Below are positions 24,008-35,676 of a stretch of DNA of 64,000 bases, in pieces (positions within the stretch are counted from its first letter, which is position 1; each line of letters starts with the position of its first letter). This stretch comes from Thermothelomyces thermophilus ATCC 42464. Its lineage: Eukaryota; Ascomycota; Sordariomycetes; Sordariales; Chaetomiaceae. The notes under the pieces were generated by a model, which saw only the letters and a program-made list of their open reading frames with translations, was not told where the DNA came from and did no database searches. The stretch covers positions 3,410,001-3,474,000 of the forward strand of contig NC_016474.1 of the NCBI RefSeq assembly GCF_000226095.1, read 5' to 3'. The position numbers were made by a program, and so were the translations under genes.

Positions 24008-25751
24008 GGTGCTCGGCGATGTGTCCGTAGTGGTATAACTCATCGAGTGGACAAGGGAGATGGGGGAAGGTGGCGGAATGTCGAAAGTGTATGGGAATGG
24101 GCACGGAGGCCTGTCCGCCCCAAGGTTATAGTACTCGACGTTGATGCGGCAGAGTCAACCGCGACTCCGCGACCGCGTAACTGGTGGTGTAGTGGAAAGG
24201 TCGAGCGGACCGTCGTTTCCTCGAACGGTCAAGTATGGATCTATGGTTGGGTATCGAAGGGCGGATGAAGGAAGACTACGGGCAAAATGGAACGAGGTCA
24301 GCGTACAAGAAAGGAAGAGCCAAGCAGCTGGGAAGCGGGTGGGGGGTTTGTTGGGTGCAGGATTGGTAAGGCTGATGCATCCCACACCCAGCCCAGTAAC
24401 TAAGGTTGAGGAGGGAGGTGGGGAGGGGGGGAGGCGGTAGAGTAGCCTGCTAATCCTCGGACGCTTAACAGGTGCCCGGGGGCCTTAAAAACGTAGTGAG
24501 AGGAAGGTAGCGGGCTCGGCGAAGCCAGGCCCCGATAGCGCATCGGTCCTGAGCTTGAGTGCTGCTGGCTGGGTGGTTCCATGCAGGTCGGGTCAAGTAA
24601 GCTATGCATCACTTACTTCTGGGGCGCGCGCCTGGCACCGGTACTGTACTTGTAGGTAGTAGGCTGGAGCGCGGCCCACCAACCCAACCTCCTTCGAACA
24701 CCAGACACCTCTCCACACTATCGAACCTCGCCAGGATGCGCGCAACAGATCGCGCATTCAGAAGAGAGGGAAGAAGAAGAGATATCGTATGTAGTGGGAT
24801 CGAGTTGAGTTGCGCTCAGGAATAGGAGGAATAGATGCAGTCGCAAGAGACGGAAGGGAATGTGAACAATGGACAGGAATCAGCTTGCCCGACGCAAACG
24901 TACCTTTTGGGGCGGCGGGTTTTGCCGCCCACCAAGCAGGGCAAGCAGGGTTGCCGCGTTGGGTTCGCGACTGGGCGAGCACGCAACAAGGGAGGATGGG
25001 CAAGGAAGGAAGGGGGTGAGGCCAAGGTACCCGAGCCTTTCCTTTTTCAGTCCAGGGGACCGGGATGGGTTTAAGATCCAGGGCAGCGACGCAGGGCAGG
25101 GTCGGTTGGCGGACCCTTGCAACCGAAAAAAGAAAGTTTTGTGGGGGCTTGAGGAGTCGTCTCAAGTCTGCGGATAGCCCTTTTTTAGGTGTACTCAGTT
25201 TGGGTACGGAGTACTTTCTAGAGCAGGGGATCTTCTTTTCAAGTCCGGGGCCGGATGCGGCGTTCCCAGATCTCAGGGCAACCTGAAATCCCGACTAGGC
25301 AGGGCAGATAACCAACCACAACCTCAGGCTTGGGGGCGCATTCGCACTGTACAACCGGGTGGACTGCGACCTGCGACAAGTGGAGTGGAGATATGCTCAC
25401 CGCGCAATCGGTTCGATGACGAAACTCCACAAACTTTGGTGCAGGAAGTGCTGTTGGCTGTTGCGGCGGGACGACGTCGAGAGTAAGCGGCCAGTGTCGG
25501 GACAAACGAATCGTAGCGATGAGGAGAGACGAGAAGACGGGGGGAGAGATTCCTTTTCTGGGCGATGGGGTTCCGTTCCCTGGTCGGTGTGGGTGATCCC
25601 AAGCTCTCTGTGCGGGGCCGCCTTGCGCAGGAGGTAGTCTCGGCAGCGAAACGAAACGGGGCTTTGCTCGGTGCTGCAGGCCCATCAGTGCTGCGTGGTC
25701 AGTGACACAATCTGGAGCAACATGTGCAGGGCAACACGGAACCTATGTAGG

Positions 25752-25797
25752 TACGGAGTAAGGTAGGTAGGGATGTACAAGTACGGAGTACGGAGTA
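25752..25797. repeat. Cluster of three TACGGAGTA copies
   Basis: TACGGAGTA at 25752-25760, 25782-25790 and 25789-25797, the last two overlapping, with GGTAGGTAGG between. Confidence 0.9.
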
Positions 25798-27676
25798 CTG
25801 TGTATGTTCGAAGTACGCGATTCAAGCAATCGGCCGTTGGCCCAGTCGCAATTCCGGGTTCTTCGCAATGTCGCAGGACCGATCCGTCAACTAAATCGCT
25901 TGATTCCCTCGAATGTCTTGTGCATCTCAGGCCGTGCCGTTCGTTTCTCGTCGCTCGCTCGCTGCCGGAGTGTGGGGACAAATCGGGATTGGGAAACTGT
26001 TGGTTGGCTCGAGCCTTGCCAGGTAGTTCTTCTCTGATGGTTGGCTGTGCTGAGCCTCAAACTTCCCAAGTGGACGCCAGGCCGTGGTCGAGGGTAAGCG
26101 AGCGGCGATCCAAGAGGCGCTGGTGCAGGAATGCGTGCCTGGTCCGGCGCTGTGCCGCTGCGTCTCGGCGAGTGTCTGTTAGTAGTGTTAAACAAGGATG
26201 ACGATTGAGGGGAGGAGAGTTTGAGCTAAACGTACTGTACAGGCTAAGCTGTTGTAGAGGAGCAGCACCCAACTCTTACAAGTGCCGCATCCGCCGGCCT
26301 TGTTCCTCGTTCTTCTGGGCTGCGCTCGACCCGATCGGGGTCCGAACTGGCGTTGCAAATTCGCCCGCCAACCAGAGCGTTATCAAGGCGACCCCCCCGG
26401 TAGATAGGACGGGAAACGGTTGAAGAATGAATCAAGCTCTTCTCTGTCGAAGAAAAGGAAGAATTTGCAACGCGAGCCAACGGTTATATGTTTTGTACAA
26501 CTAGTTACGTACAATTCCGAATTTGTCACTTCGGCCCTCTCTTCCCAACAATGGCGAAGCAAGGCAGAGCTTTAATAATGGGAAAACTCGGCTCCCTCTG
26601 GCTTGAGGTCATGGCACCAAGAGGGGGACAAGCTCCGGCCCTTAATCTGTATCTGTGCGAGTGGAGTGAGCCCTGTATCATACACAGTGGCCGTCAGACG
26701 GGGAAGACGTAGAGGACCACTTGTGTTTCCTGCCGATGGCACACCATGCAGAAAGACACAGGCTCAGTGTCGGCTCACACATTATTCTTCGGAGCACATG
26801 TCGGCGGGCGATATTCAGCGAAGGGGGCAGAATCTGGCGTCAGATGATGCAATAGCCCGGGTCGGGCAACCTCTTGTTCCCCTCCTTCGCCCGGGCTCCG
26901 TCGATCCATGGGTGTTCCCGCTGGCATGGGGCAGCTGAAGGTCAGTTGTACATACATACTTGGCACTGCACCGTGTTTGTTTTGGCGTCGTGAGTTGCCT
27001 CGCTCCCTCACAGAAGGCAAGGGGCGCAATGCTGTGCTATCGTTCGAACCATTCTTCCCGCCCACAGAAGAAGCCCTGCCCCCCAATAGACCGAAGAAAT
27101 ATCCGTCGTCTTTGTCATTATCTATGACAGGCTGGGAACTGCGATCCGGACTAACACAGATGCCTTGAGTGCTCTGCTTCTCGTCCATCTTCCCCCTCAC
27201 CTGCGTTCAACGGAAGCAGCATGATCTGAGGCGAGACTCCCAAGCAGTCTCCCGTTTTGTGACACCCGGCCGACATCTATGGCGACTGTTACCGTGGTTG
27301 CAAGTTTCAGGAAGCAAACGCACTCCATCATTGTACAACACTGTTTGCTCCTTTGAGGTTCCCTTTTTGTCACCTTTGTCTTTGGGCTACTTTTTTTCTC
27401 TCTCCTCCACCACCCAACCGCTGGAAGCCCCAAATCATGCGGCGCACATCCTTCCGGTGAGGATGCTGCAAGTATCAGCAGACGCGGCATTGTAGGAGGG
27501 TCTTTCTCATCTCGCCCAGCGCGCCTTCCACTGTTAGGGGCTTAACTTCTCGCATGCCACCATGCTTGTTATTGCTGAAATCACTGACCAGTCGGTTGGC
27601 TGCAGAGTATAATTATGTTTCAGAGGGCGGATAGAAAACGCGCGGCACCCAGAAAACCGCCCAAATTGGAGCTTTA

Positions 27677-27690
27677 CCCCCCCCCCCCCC
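27677..27690. repeat. C14 homopolymer
   Basis: Fourteen consecutive C bases followed by a short T-run, in the gene-poor region. Confidence 0.9.
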
Positions 27691-29143
27691 TTTTTACCTA
27701 TACGAGCTGTAGGCGCACCAGTTAGGCCGGTGGTAGTTGTGTAGTATGTCCAGTCTGTAACAGGTAAATGGACATATCTTTTCATGTTTTGCTGATATAC
27801 TGCTCGAGCATGTGTCTTCAAGAAACCAGCGTCGCTAGACCGTTTTGGCAGGGGAGCAATGAGGGTTGTCGGGCAGCAGCTTGGCTGTTCGCTTCTGTAT
27901 CGGCCATGATTGTCCTCTTTACCCGCCTGTTTCCTTTTCCCTAGGTCAAGATAAGAAACAAGACGGTCGGCGAAGGGGAGGACCCAAACGTCTAGTGCTC
28001 GCTTGCCACAGGACCTTCAATCTGCATTGAGCCACCCGGTAAGGTCTCCCCAACACCTGGTGCGGCTCGCGTCAAGCCCATCTGTGGAACTCCGAAGTCA
28101 CTGACCTAAGCACCATGTTGCCGCTCCCAAATGCACGTCGAACCTTACAAATCCCGCAGGGCGGAAAAAAAAAGGCAGTCGTTGGAGCATCAGAGCAGGA
28201 GTGGCGATGTTGCAGTGTCATGACATGACGAATGTTTGCTAGCCAAGTGAAGTTGTCTTGACCATTTGCGTCCCGCTAACATTTGGTTACTGCAGTACAT
28301 TTCGAGGACATGATTCGATAGCGCACGCAGCTGTCAGTATCCCTTATCTTTCTCTTCGAACGCACTCGTCAGCAGGGGCATCAGGCGAGACAGACCGCGA
28401 GGCCGCATGTTACCGGCGGCAAGCAACTGATAGGTCCTGAAGTGTCCCATTGTGCTATCGCTGGATGCTCGGCAGTTTTGAAGCTGCAGGAGACGGCGTA
28501 CCACGATAATACCAGTTCGCCGGAACGACCCTCTGAGATTTCGGATCGCATGGCACAGAAACAACCAGCAGCCCAGAGAGCGAAGCCGCTAGGAACAACA
28601 CTCATCACAGCAGCGAGCACTACTCCGTACAGGACAGGTCATTGGGATGGAACGCGCTGTAGCGTTACATGGCATGCTTGGTCCTTGCCAGGTGGTGGTG
28701 TCAAGGTGAACTCGGCGGCGTAGTCGCGCACACTCGACTTGGCTCTTGACGGGGAGTTCTCCTTTTTATCGATCGGCTCACAAATCCCAACGCTGGGCGG
28801 CTACGCAGTCGAACAGGCCCACAACCAAAGCAGACTGGCTCGTTCGCGAGTGCTTCGCAGGAAAAAATGCGACCGAAGAAATTCTGGGAAAATTATAAGT
28901 AAAAGCGAGCTATACAAACCAGTCTTCTACTCCACCAAAGTCAAGAGCCGGGTAATGAGCGTGGATGTGCCGTTCATGCTGACCGGACATGGTCTGCGCG
29001 GTCTGGCCCAGGCCGGGGAAAGCTCTCTGCCCACACTGCAACCGTCATGAACGCACGGGCCAGGCTTCGAGGCCCATCGGAAAGGATCGATTGGCGGTTC
29101 CCAAATTGAGGCCCCGCTTGCATGTAAGGCAGCAAAAGATTCG

Positions 29144-29153
29144 ATTGGCCAAT
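29144..29153. promoter_or_regulatory. Inverted double CCAAT element
   Basis: ATTGGCCAAT contains a CCAAT box on each strand, about 580 bases upstream of the small membrane-protein gene. CCAAT boxes are bound by the fungal HAP/CBF complex. Function here is inference only. Confidence 0.3.
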
Positions 29154-29733
29154 GTCTGTTTGGCGGGGCCGGTTCATCCCAATCCAGCGATTTCGCTTGC
29201 CGGGGGTAGCGCTTGTGTGCTTCTCCCCTGACGGGGCGGTGGGCGGTACTTGTGTGTGCGAGCCGCCGCCTGCTTCTCGTCTCCTCCTCTTCCCGCTGTC
29301 TCGACATCTCGCCGGCGCCACGGCTCAAGGAATTGCATTCGTCGTTCTTTCCGTCACTCCTTCCACCTCCCAATCGTGGGAACCAGCTTAGGTGTCGACT
29401 TCACTCTTTCAGTCGATCTCCGTCCCGTCCTTTTCATCGATGCAATTCCCCGTGTTCCGCTCGAACTCAAGTTCAGCGAGTCCCTAGCCCTCGAGCAACA
29501 GCCCTTGGGTAGGTTAGATTCGTTCTGGGTCTGCAGCTGCCGTGTACCGTTCAAACGGCAAGCCACGACAAAGGATATCAAGAGACTAATGATGGGTCGC
29601 CCCGAGTTGCAGCTTCGGAAGTCCGTACACGATCGCTTTGCAACTACAGCTTTACGCAAGGTCAACACTCTTTTGCAGCAGCAGCAACAACAACAACCGA
29701 ATAATCAAAAGAAACCGTCATTCATTACACAAC

Positions 29734-30276
29734 ATGGACTCAGTCAAGAGACTCATCGTTCGAGGCGGCGAGGAAAAGGATAATAGCCTGGTCATCAATC
29801 TCCTGATTGCCCTTCTCGCCCTACTCTTCGCCGGTCTCGTCGCCTTTGCGCTCCTTGTCCTGCTGCGGAGGAGGCGCAGGCAAAAGCAAATGATGGACGA
29901 AAAGCTACCTCAGTATGAAGACGTCAAGAGGACGGGCAATCACCGGCGACTCACCATCCAAACCGGCAATGGCAATGGTCGGTCGAGCGTTATCGTCGTC
30001 GAAAACCACGGCCAGCCAATGCTGGCGAACCCGCGCTCTCCCCCTTACTCTCCCGACAATGTTCCCGAGATCCACATCACGTTCCCCGACGAGCAAGACG
30101 AGCAGGGTCGTCCCAAGAGCGGCCGGGTGGTTGTCGTCAGGGTGGGCGATACCGGCGTCGGTCTTGAACCTCTGCACGACGAGCAGCTCCCCGCCTATGA
30201 GAAGGAGAGCAAGACACAGTTCTACTCCATCGACATGGACAGGATCGGCGGCCTGAAGGAGAAGGAATTTCACTGA
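29734..30276 (+). CDS. Conserved-looking single-pass membrane protein with LPxY motifs
   Basis: I do not recognise a named family. The 180-residue protein is a single exon starting at the ATG of AACATGG. Residues 1-18 are polar. Residues 19-44 form one hydrophobic helix (LVINLLIALLALLFAGLVAF) followed at once by RRRRRQK, which predicts a type III or signal-anchored topology with the C-terminus in the cytosol. The cytosolic part has two LPxY motifs, KLPQYEDV (58-61) and QLPAYEKE (152-155), and a Pro-rich NPRSPPYSPDN. Between them lies an organised segment (VPEIHITFPDEQDEQGR, then SGRVVVVRVGDTGVGLE). LPxY and PPxY elements in small one-helix proteins resemble yeast adaptors of the Rsp5 ubiquitin ligase, but this is a structural analogy, not a demonstrated homology. 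A 26-kDa-or-smaller vacuolar or endosomal membrane location is possible. Confidence 0.82.
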   Translation: MDSVKRLIVRGGEEKDNSLVINLLIALLALLFAGLVAFALLVLLRRRRRQKQMMDEKLPQYEDVKRTGNHRRLTIQTGNGNGRSSVIVVENHGQPMLANPRSPPYSPDNVPEIHITFPDEQDEQGRPKSGRVVVVRVGDTGVGLEPLHDEQLPAYEKESKTQFYSIDMDRIGGLKEKEFH

Positions 30277-31635
30277 GCCGCGATACAAGCTAGGCGCTCA
30301 GGAAAGCTGCTAGCCGAAACGAACGATTATATTTTCCTTCTTTTTTGTTTCCATCAGCCACTGACCTGGCGATCTCTTATGATCTGATGGGCGTGTGGAG
30401 TTGCGATGACGATCAGGGAACGAACACAGATACCACCATACACTCGCCGGCCACTTCCACTTTTGCTTCTATCTTGGGAGTGTTCGCGGGGGCCCCATTT
30501 CCGGCATCTCAGGATGGTGTAGACAGGGCACGGTATCTTTGGGAAGCTGGTTGGAAGACGGGAGGATCTGGTTGCACCAACTTGGCGCTACGGTGCCGCG
30601 ATAACCCGGCTCCCCAACCTGTTTGACCGTGGACGTGTGGGAGAAACAAAGCAGGGAGGGGAGGTCGGGGCAATTCACGCGTCGTGAGCGCGACCGAACA
30701 CGATTCTGGTACTGGTTATTGGACAGCGCGTTGAGCGGACGTGGGGTATACTTCCAGGAACATATTTCTCTATTGTATAATTCTTATTCTACGCCTGCCG
30801 TCAGGTAGGCCTTTTCGTTCCTCATCTACCTTTTTTGAGGGGCCGAGCCTGCCGCAGTTAACTTTCTTTGCTTCCTTGGTCCGGTAAAAAACATGGGATG
30901 AGGTGTTCAAACGCTTCGGAGCCTCAGGGGCGACGCTTCTGTACGGTGTTCTTGAGTGTTTGCCATGAATACTCGGGTGTTTCTCGGTGAAAGTCGACCA
31001 ACAATGAGTCCATCGCTGCCTTGCTTTGCCCACATTTTTCTTTGGCTTCTCAGACGGCGTTCTCGAAGCTAACCCTATTTCGCCCAAACTTCACAGAGTT
31101 TGAACAGAGCAGTCAACTGTGGATTCTTGTTCCCAGACTTCTCGTCTTCAGGTCGTCGTTGCTTGTTGCACCCTGATTGCTATTCAGGGTTAGGGTTGCA
31201 ATATGACGGTATGTACGGAATACGGAGTAGCAAGTACGGAGTATGGAGTGCCAGATCTCGTTCAAATTGACGGTGGGGATACCTTCCCATCTCAAACTGG
31301 AGCTCCAGTTCCCGACTCTCCAAACCTTACAGCGCTCGAAATGGCGCATTGCGCCTTCTTCCACTCCGTGTAGCTCGACCCGAGACAACTGACGAGTCCT
31401 GATCCGATGGCAGCCTGGATTGGTCCCTGAGAAGTTGGCCCTCTCCCATTCACTCCGACTCCTATTCTTGCCTTCCTTTCATCTTTATTTTAATCTCTGT
31501 TCTCTCCTTGCTAGTTCCTTCGTCTCCCGCAGGTACTTGATACCCCCCATTTTGCCTATCCTCCTTTGGCACACTGTCGGCAAAAAAGAAAAAAGAGGAG
31601 GAAGAAGCAACGCTAGCCCAAGATAAACCGATACA
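30277..31635. other. Spacer upstream of GPI13
   Basis: No gene was seen. Two TACGGAGTA copies at 31221 and 31235 flank a GTACGGAATACGGAGTAG tract. Bases 31460-31620 are T/C-rich and then A/G-rich directly before the GPI13 ATG, consistent with its 5' leader. Confidence 0.5.
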
Positions 31636-34600
31636 ATGCCACCACCGAAGCCTAATCCCAACAAGGCGCCGTCGCCGCCCCCCGACTACAAGACCATCGC
31701 CGCACAATGGGCCGCCGCGGAGCGCGCCAAGAAAGCTGCCGATGCCGCTCGCAAGAAGGAGCCGGGTGCGATGGATGCACAGAAGGAGGAGGAGGAACGG
31801 AGGCAAGAGCAGGCCCAGATCGCCGAGAGCGAACGGCGCCGCGCCCGTCTCGAGGCCGCACGCAAGAAGGCCTACCAGTCCCGCTGGGCGTGGACCGCCG
31901 CCTTTTGGGCGTGGCTGCTGTGCATGCACGCAGTCGGCATCGCCTACTTCACCAGCGGCTTCCTGCTGACGCGGCTGGTGCTGGAGGAGAAGTCGGCCTG
32001 CGATGCGCCTCCCCCCGTCGGCGGCCCCGGGGAATCCGCGCCGTCGTCGTTGCTGCCGCCGTGGAAGGGCATGGGGACGGTGGATGGCGGGTGTTGGCAC
32101 CCAAAGACGTTTGAGCGCGCCGTCGTGGTGGTGATCGACGCGCTGCGGTACGACTTCGCCGTGCCCGTTGGCGACGGCGAGGCGTTTCACGACGCGCTCC
32201 CGTTCTTGTGGGAGACGGCAGTCCGAGAGCCGAACAAGGCTTTCTTACGGCCCTTCGTCGCCGACCCGCCCACCTCGACACTGCAGCGGCTGAAGGGCCT
32301 CACAACGGGGACGCTCCCAACGTTTGTGGACATCGGGAGCAGCTTCTCAGGCACGGCGGTCGAGGAGGACAACTTGCTGATGCAGTTCAAGGATGCCGGC
32401 AAGAGGATTGTGCATCTGGGGGACGACACGTGGGAGTCGCTGTTTCCGGGATACTTTGAGGGGAACCTGAGCCGGCCGTACGACAGCTTTAACGTCTGGG
32501 ACCTGCACACGGTTGACAACGGGGTGATCGAGCACATCTTCCCGTTGATGCAGAAGAGGAATGACTGGGATGTCCTCATCGGCCACTGCCTGGGGGTCGA
32601 CCACGCCGGCCATCGTTATGGACCAAACCATCCGGAGATGACCAAGAAACTGCGTCAAATGGACGGTTTCATCCGGGACCTGGCGGCGACCATGGACGAC
32701 AAGACCGTCCTGATCGTGATGGGAGACCACGGAATGGATAGCAAGGGCGATCACGGCGGGGAGAGCGAAGACGAGGTCGAGGCTGCCTTGTGGATGTACT
32801 CCCCCAAGGGCATCTTCGGCAGGACGAAGCCGGAATACGCAACGCCCCCGACTACCGCCAAGAGCCGCCCCGTCAACCAGATCGACCTTGTCCCGACCCT
32901 TGCGCTGCTGATGGGCATACCTATCCCCTTCAACAACCTGGGAAGACCAATCGAGGAGGCTTTTGCTGGTGTTTCCGGCAACACCTGGGCCAACCTAGCC
33001 GCTGCAGAAAGGGTCACTGCGGCTGGTATCAAGCGATACCAGACCTCCTATTTTTCCGCTCGGGGAATCGAGCAGCCCTCCGGAGCCGGATCTCCTAACG
33101 AGCTCTGGGAAAAGGCCGAAGCTGCCGTTTCCAAGGCCAAGAAGAACCGAGACTGGGCCGCTATTTACTCGGCTTTCGCTGCGTACCAAGAAGAGAACTT
33201 GCGGAAATGCAAGGCCTTATGGGCTAGGTTCGACATCAAGAACATGGTCTTTGGCATTGCCATCATGGTCCTCGGGGTCCTCGCGCTTCTCGTGTACATC
33301 TCCAACGGGGGAGACGACGATGCCATTGACGACGAGGAGTTGGATCTCGCCGAGAAGAGCCTGGAGCTCCGGGGCGTGAAGCCTGACGAAACGGCAACTC
33401 CAGACGACACCCTCGAGAAGCGCTTGGTCTCGGCGGCCCTCTTTGGCGCTGCTCCCGGTTTCATCGGCGGCGTTATCTCCTCCTTTGTTTCCGGGGCGGG
33501 GGACTGGTATCGTGGGGCCGGCATCGCAGCTCTCACGAGCATCGCTGCGGTCCTGGTGTCCATGTATGAGGCCCAGGAGACTCTCTTCAAAATTCTACCT
33601 AGTACACTCTGGGGTTGGATGGCGGTCATCTTCACCGTCAGTCAGTCCGTCGGCTTCGCGTCTAATTCCTACACAATCTGGGAGGATTCCATCCTGCTAT
33701 TCTTTATTACAACATTCAGCTTCGCAAGCGCTCTGTCTGCCCTCCGAATCCCTTCCCGCGCGGACCGCTACCTGGCCATCTACCATTCTGTCGTCTTCGC
33801 CCTGCTCGGCCGCGTCGCATCTTTCTCCAAGCTCTGCCGGGAGGAGCAGATGCCTTACTGCGCCTCAACTTACTATGCCTCGGCAACATCCTCCACCTCT
33901 GCCCCGTGGCAACTCATCATCCCTTTCCTTGTTTCCGCGATCCTCCCTTCCATCATTAAGGCCTACCTGCAGCCAACCAGGTCTTACGAGGGACTCGCCC
34001 AAACCTGGATCAGCTATGTCTTCCGCGCCGGACTTTTCGTAGCCGCCCTCTACTGGCTCCTCGATGCGGCCGACAACGGCAACTGGATCCCGGGGCTGCC
34101 CGATAAAGTGCTGAAAAACATTAGCGTCTACACGGCCCAGACGGTCCTCGGCTTTGCCCTGGTCGCCGGCACGACCGCCTTCACCTGGGCGCCCCCCTGT
34201 GTCTCTATCGTCACGTCCGCCTCACCCACCGAACCGACCCGCGCGCAGATTGCCATCTTGGGCTACGCCAATGCCCACGGCGCGCGCTATCTCCTCCTCC
34301 CGCTCAACCTCCTGGTCGCCTGCATCCTCCTCTCCAAGCCCATGGGTGGCGGCGCACTGGGTCTCCTGGCCTGGCAGGTCCTCGCTCTCCTCGAGATCCT
34401 CGACCTCAACAATCTGACCACCTCCCCGATCGGGCCGGTCATGCTCGCCATCCTGGGCACTTTCCACTTCTTCAAGACGGGCCACCAGGCCGTGCTGAGC
34501 TCCATCCAGTGGGACGCCGCCTTCATCCCGCTCTTCACCATCCGCTACCCCTGGAGCCCCATCGTCGTGGCCCTCAACACGTTCGCGGGGCAGATCCTCG

Positions 34601-34905
34601 CCACCGCGGCCGTGCCCCTGCTCGTGCTCTGGAAGGCTGGGCCCAAGCGCAAGGGCGTGCTGGAGGCCGTCAGCCGCCGCGCGCTCGGCGTGTTTGTGGC
34701 CTACTTTGCCGTCGAGTGCCTTTGCACCATGGCCTGGGCGGGGCACTTGCGCCGGCATCTGATGCTCTACCGCGTGTTTAGCCCGCGCTTCATGACGGCG
34801 GCCGTCGTGTTGCTGGTGGTGGACCTGGTGGGCATTCTGGTGTCGTTGCCCAGCGTGAGGGTGAACACCATGGCGATCGGGGACGTCTTTGGGTGGGCCG
34901 AGTAA
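31636..34905 (+). CDS. gpi13: GPI ethanolamine phosphate transferase 3 (PIG-O/Gpi13)
   Basis: Gpi13 adds phosphoethanolamine to the third mannose of the GPI precursor in the ER, creating the bridge to proteins. The gene is one exon of 1089 residues, a usual length. The N-terminal 80 residues are charged and coiled-coil-like, then one helix (about 88-112). The luminal alkaline-phosphatase-type domain shows the metal and nucleophile sites in order: VVVVIDALRYDF (Asp168), PPTSTLQRLKGLTTG (nucleophile Thr about 215), HLGDDTWESLFP (Asp263/264), IGHCLGVDHAGHRYGP (Asp322, His323, His326) and MGDHGMDSKGDHGG (Asp364, His365). From about residue 535 onward there are many hydrophobic segments, the multi-pass C-terminal half. 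ALTTGxLPTF-type sequence is characteristic of PIG-O rather than PIG-N or PIG-G. It converges on MET6. Confidence 0.95.
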   Translation: MPPPKPNPNKAPSPPPDYKTIAAQWAAAERAKKAADAARKKEPGAMDAQKEEEERRQEQAQIAESERRRARLEAARKKAYQSRWAWTAAFWAWLLCMHAVGIAYFTSGFLLTRLVLEEKSACDAPPPVGGPGESAPSSLLPPWKGMGTVDGGCWHPKTFERAVVVVIDALRYDFAVPVGDGEAFHDALPFLWETAVREPNKAFLRPFVADPPTSTLQRLKGLTTGTLPTFVDIGSSFSGTAVEEDNLLMQFKDAGKRIVHLGDDTWESLFPGYFEGNLSRPYDSFNVWDLHTVDNGVIEHIFPLMQKRNDWDVLIGHCLGVDHAGHRYGPNHPEMTKKLRQMDGFIRDLAATMDDKTVLIVMGDHGMDSKGDHGGESEDEVEAALWMYSPKGIFGRTKPEYATPPTTAKSRPVNQIDLVPTLALLMGIPIPFNNLGRPIEEAFAGVSGNTWANLAAAERVTAAGIKRYQTSYFSARGIEQPSGAGSPNELWEKAEAAVSKAKKNRDWAAIYSAFAAYQEENLRKCKALWARFDIKNMVFGIAIMVLGVLALLVYISNGGDDDAIDDEELDLAEKSLELRGVKPDETATPDDTLEKRLVSAALFGAAPGFIGGVISSFVSGAGDWYRGAGIAALTSIAAVLVSMYEAQETLFKILPSTLWGWMAVIFTVSQSVGFASNSYTIWEDSILLFFITTFSFASALSALRIPSRADRYLAIYHSVVFALLGRVASFSKLCREEQMPYCASTYYASATSSTSAPWQLIIPFLVSAILPSIIKAYLQPTRSYEGLAQTWISYVFRAGLFVAALYWLLDAADNGNWIPGLPDKVLKNISVYTAQTVLGFALVAGTTAFTWAPPCVSIVTSASPTEPTRAQIAILGYANAHGARYLLLPLNLLVACILLSKPMGGGALGLLAWQVLALLEILDLNNLTTSPIGPVMLAILGTFHFFKTGHQAVLSSIQWDAAFIPLFTIRYPWSPIVVALNTFAGQILATAAVPLLVLWKAGPKRKGVLEAVSRRALGVFVAYFAVECLCTMAWAGHLRRHLMLYRVFSPRFMTAAVVLLVVDLVGILVSLPSVRVNTMAIGDVFGWAE

Positions 34906-34962
34906 AGTGGGCATTGGACTCACTCCGGGTCGAGTAAAAGAAATGGATCGGTCCACGGATGT

Positions 34963-34979
34963 GGGGGGGGGGGGGGGGG
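34963..34979. repeat. G17 homopolymer
   Basis: Seventeen consecutive G on the coding strand, about 57 bases after the GPI13 stop codon, so probably transcribed in its 3' UTR. Confidence 0.9.
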
Positions 34980-35676
34980 TTGGGTGATTTGTCCCAGATA
35001 ATGTGTATAATTTGTGTACGAGTAAGTGGTGCGCGAATTGGACTATAAAGCACATCCGGTATAGATAGAAGTTCTGTGATAGTACACTGCATACATAATA
35101 CGGAGTACTCCGTGGTCGAATCGCGGTCATCGCGTGGGCCAAAAAGCGATTAATCTCACCAGCAGAGAGTTGGTCTCTTCTTTCTTCTCGTCCCTTTCTC
35201 CCCACCCATTTCCCCCCTCCCGTTTTCTCGGAGATTTACAGCGGCAGCCAGGTATGAAAAAGATCGCTTTTTCCCATCCGTACAGGCCCAGAACTGAATG
35301 TGTGTTCTTCATGTATGTCGAGGTTCGCCTCCATCAAGTGCCGGCGGACAGTCGTTGCTTGGCCTTCTCGGTTTGGAAAGGGACAGGCTAGCGCAGATAC
35401 ACAAGGCAAGACAATGATCACGTCAAGTGTCACTCCGTGAAGCAAGCGTTTGGGGCAGCCATGTTTTCTATTATGCGGCATGGTCCTGTGCATCGCCCCA
35501 CACGTCAGTCTGGACAACTTCACACGCGCGCTGCTTGGTGAAGGCAGACCGCTATCTGGCTGAGAACACTTCTCTTGTTGAAGAGTGGTTCGCAGCCCGT
35601 GCCAACCATCCCGAAGCCAATACCCCACATCAAACACCGGAACCGATGAACAATCCCATTTTCATCCCCCCTAACC

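Larger units (their letters stand above)
24008..29733. other. 5.7-kb region without a supportable gene
   Basis: The longest gene-poor stretch of the window. Open frames of up to about 150 codons exist on both strands but overlap, lack domains and lack consistent splice extensions. It contains TACGGAGTA copies at 25205, 25752, 25782, 25789 and TACTCCGTA at 28621, and a C14 run at 27677-27690. TGTACATACATAC lies at about 26947, and the inverted CCAAT element ATTGGCCAAT at 29144-29153. The promoters and leaders of PUF3 (left) and the membrane-protein gene (right) must be inside. A non-coding RNA or a rapidly evolving small gene cannot be excluded by eye. Confidence 0.5.

Noticed and set aside
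24180-24260. tRNA-like start GGTGGTGTAGTGGAAAGG
   Set aside because: It resembles an A-box, but no matching B-box (GGTTCGANTCC) or acceptor stem follows at the needed distance.
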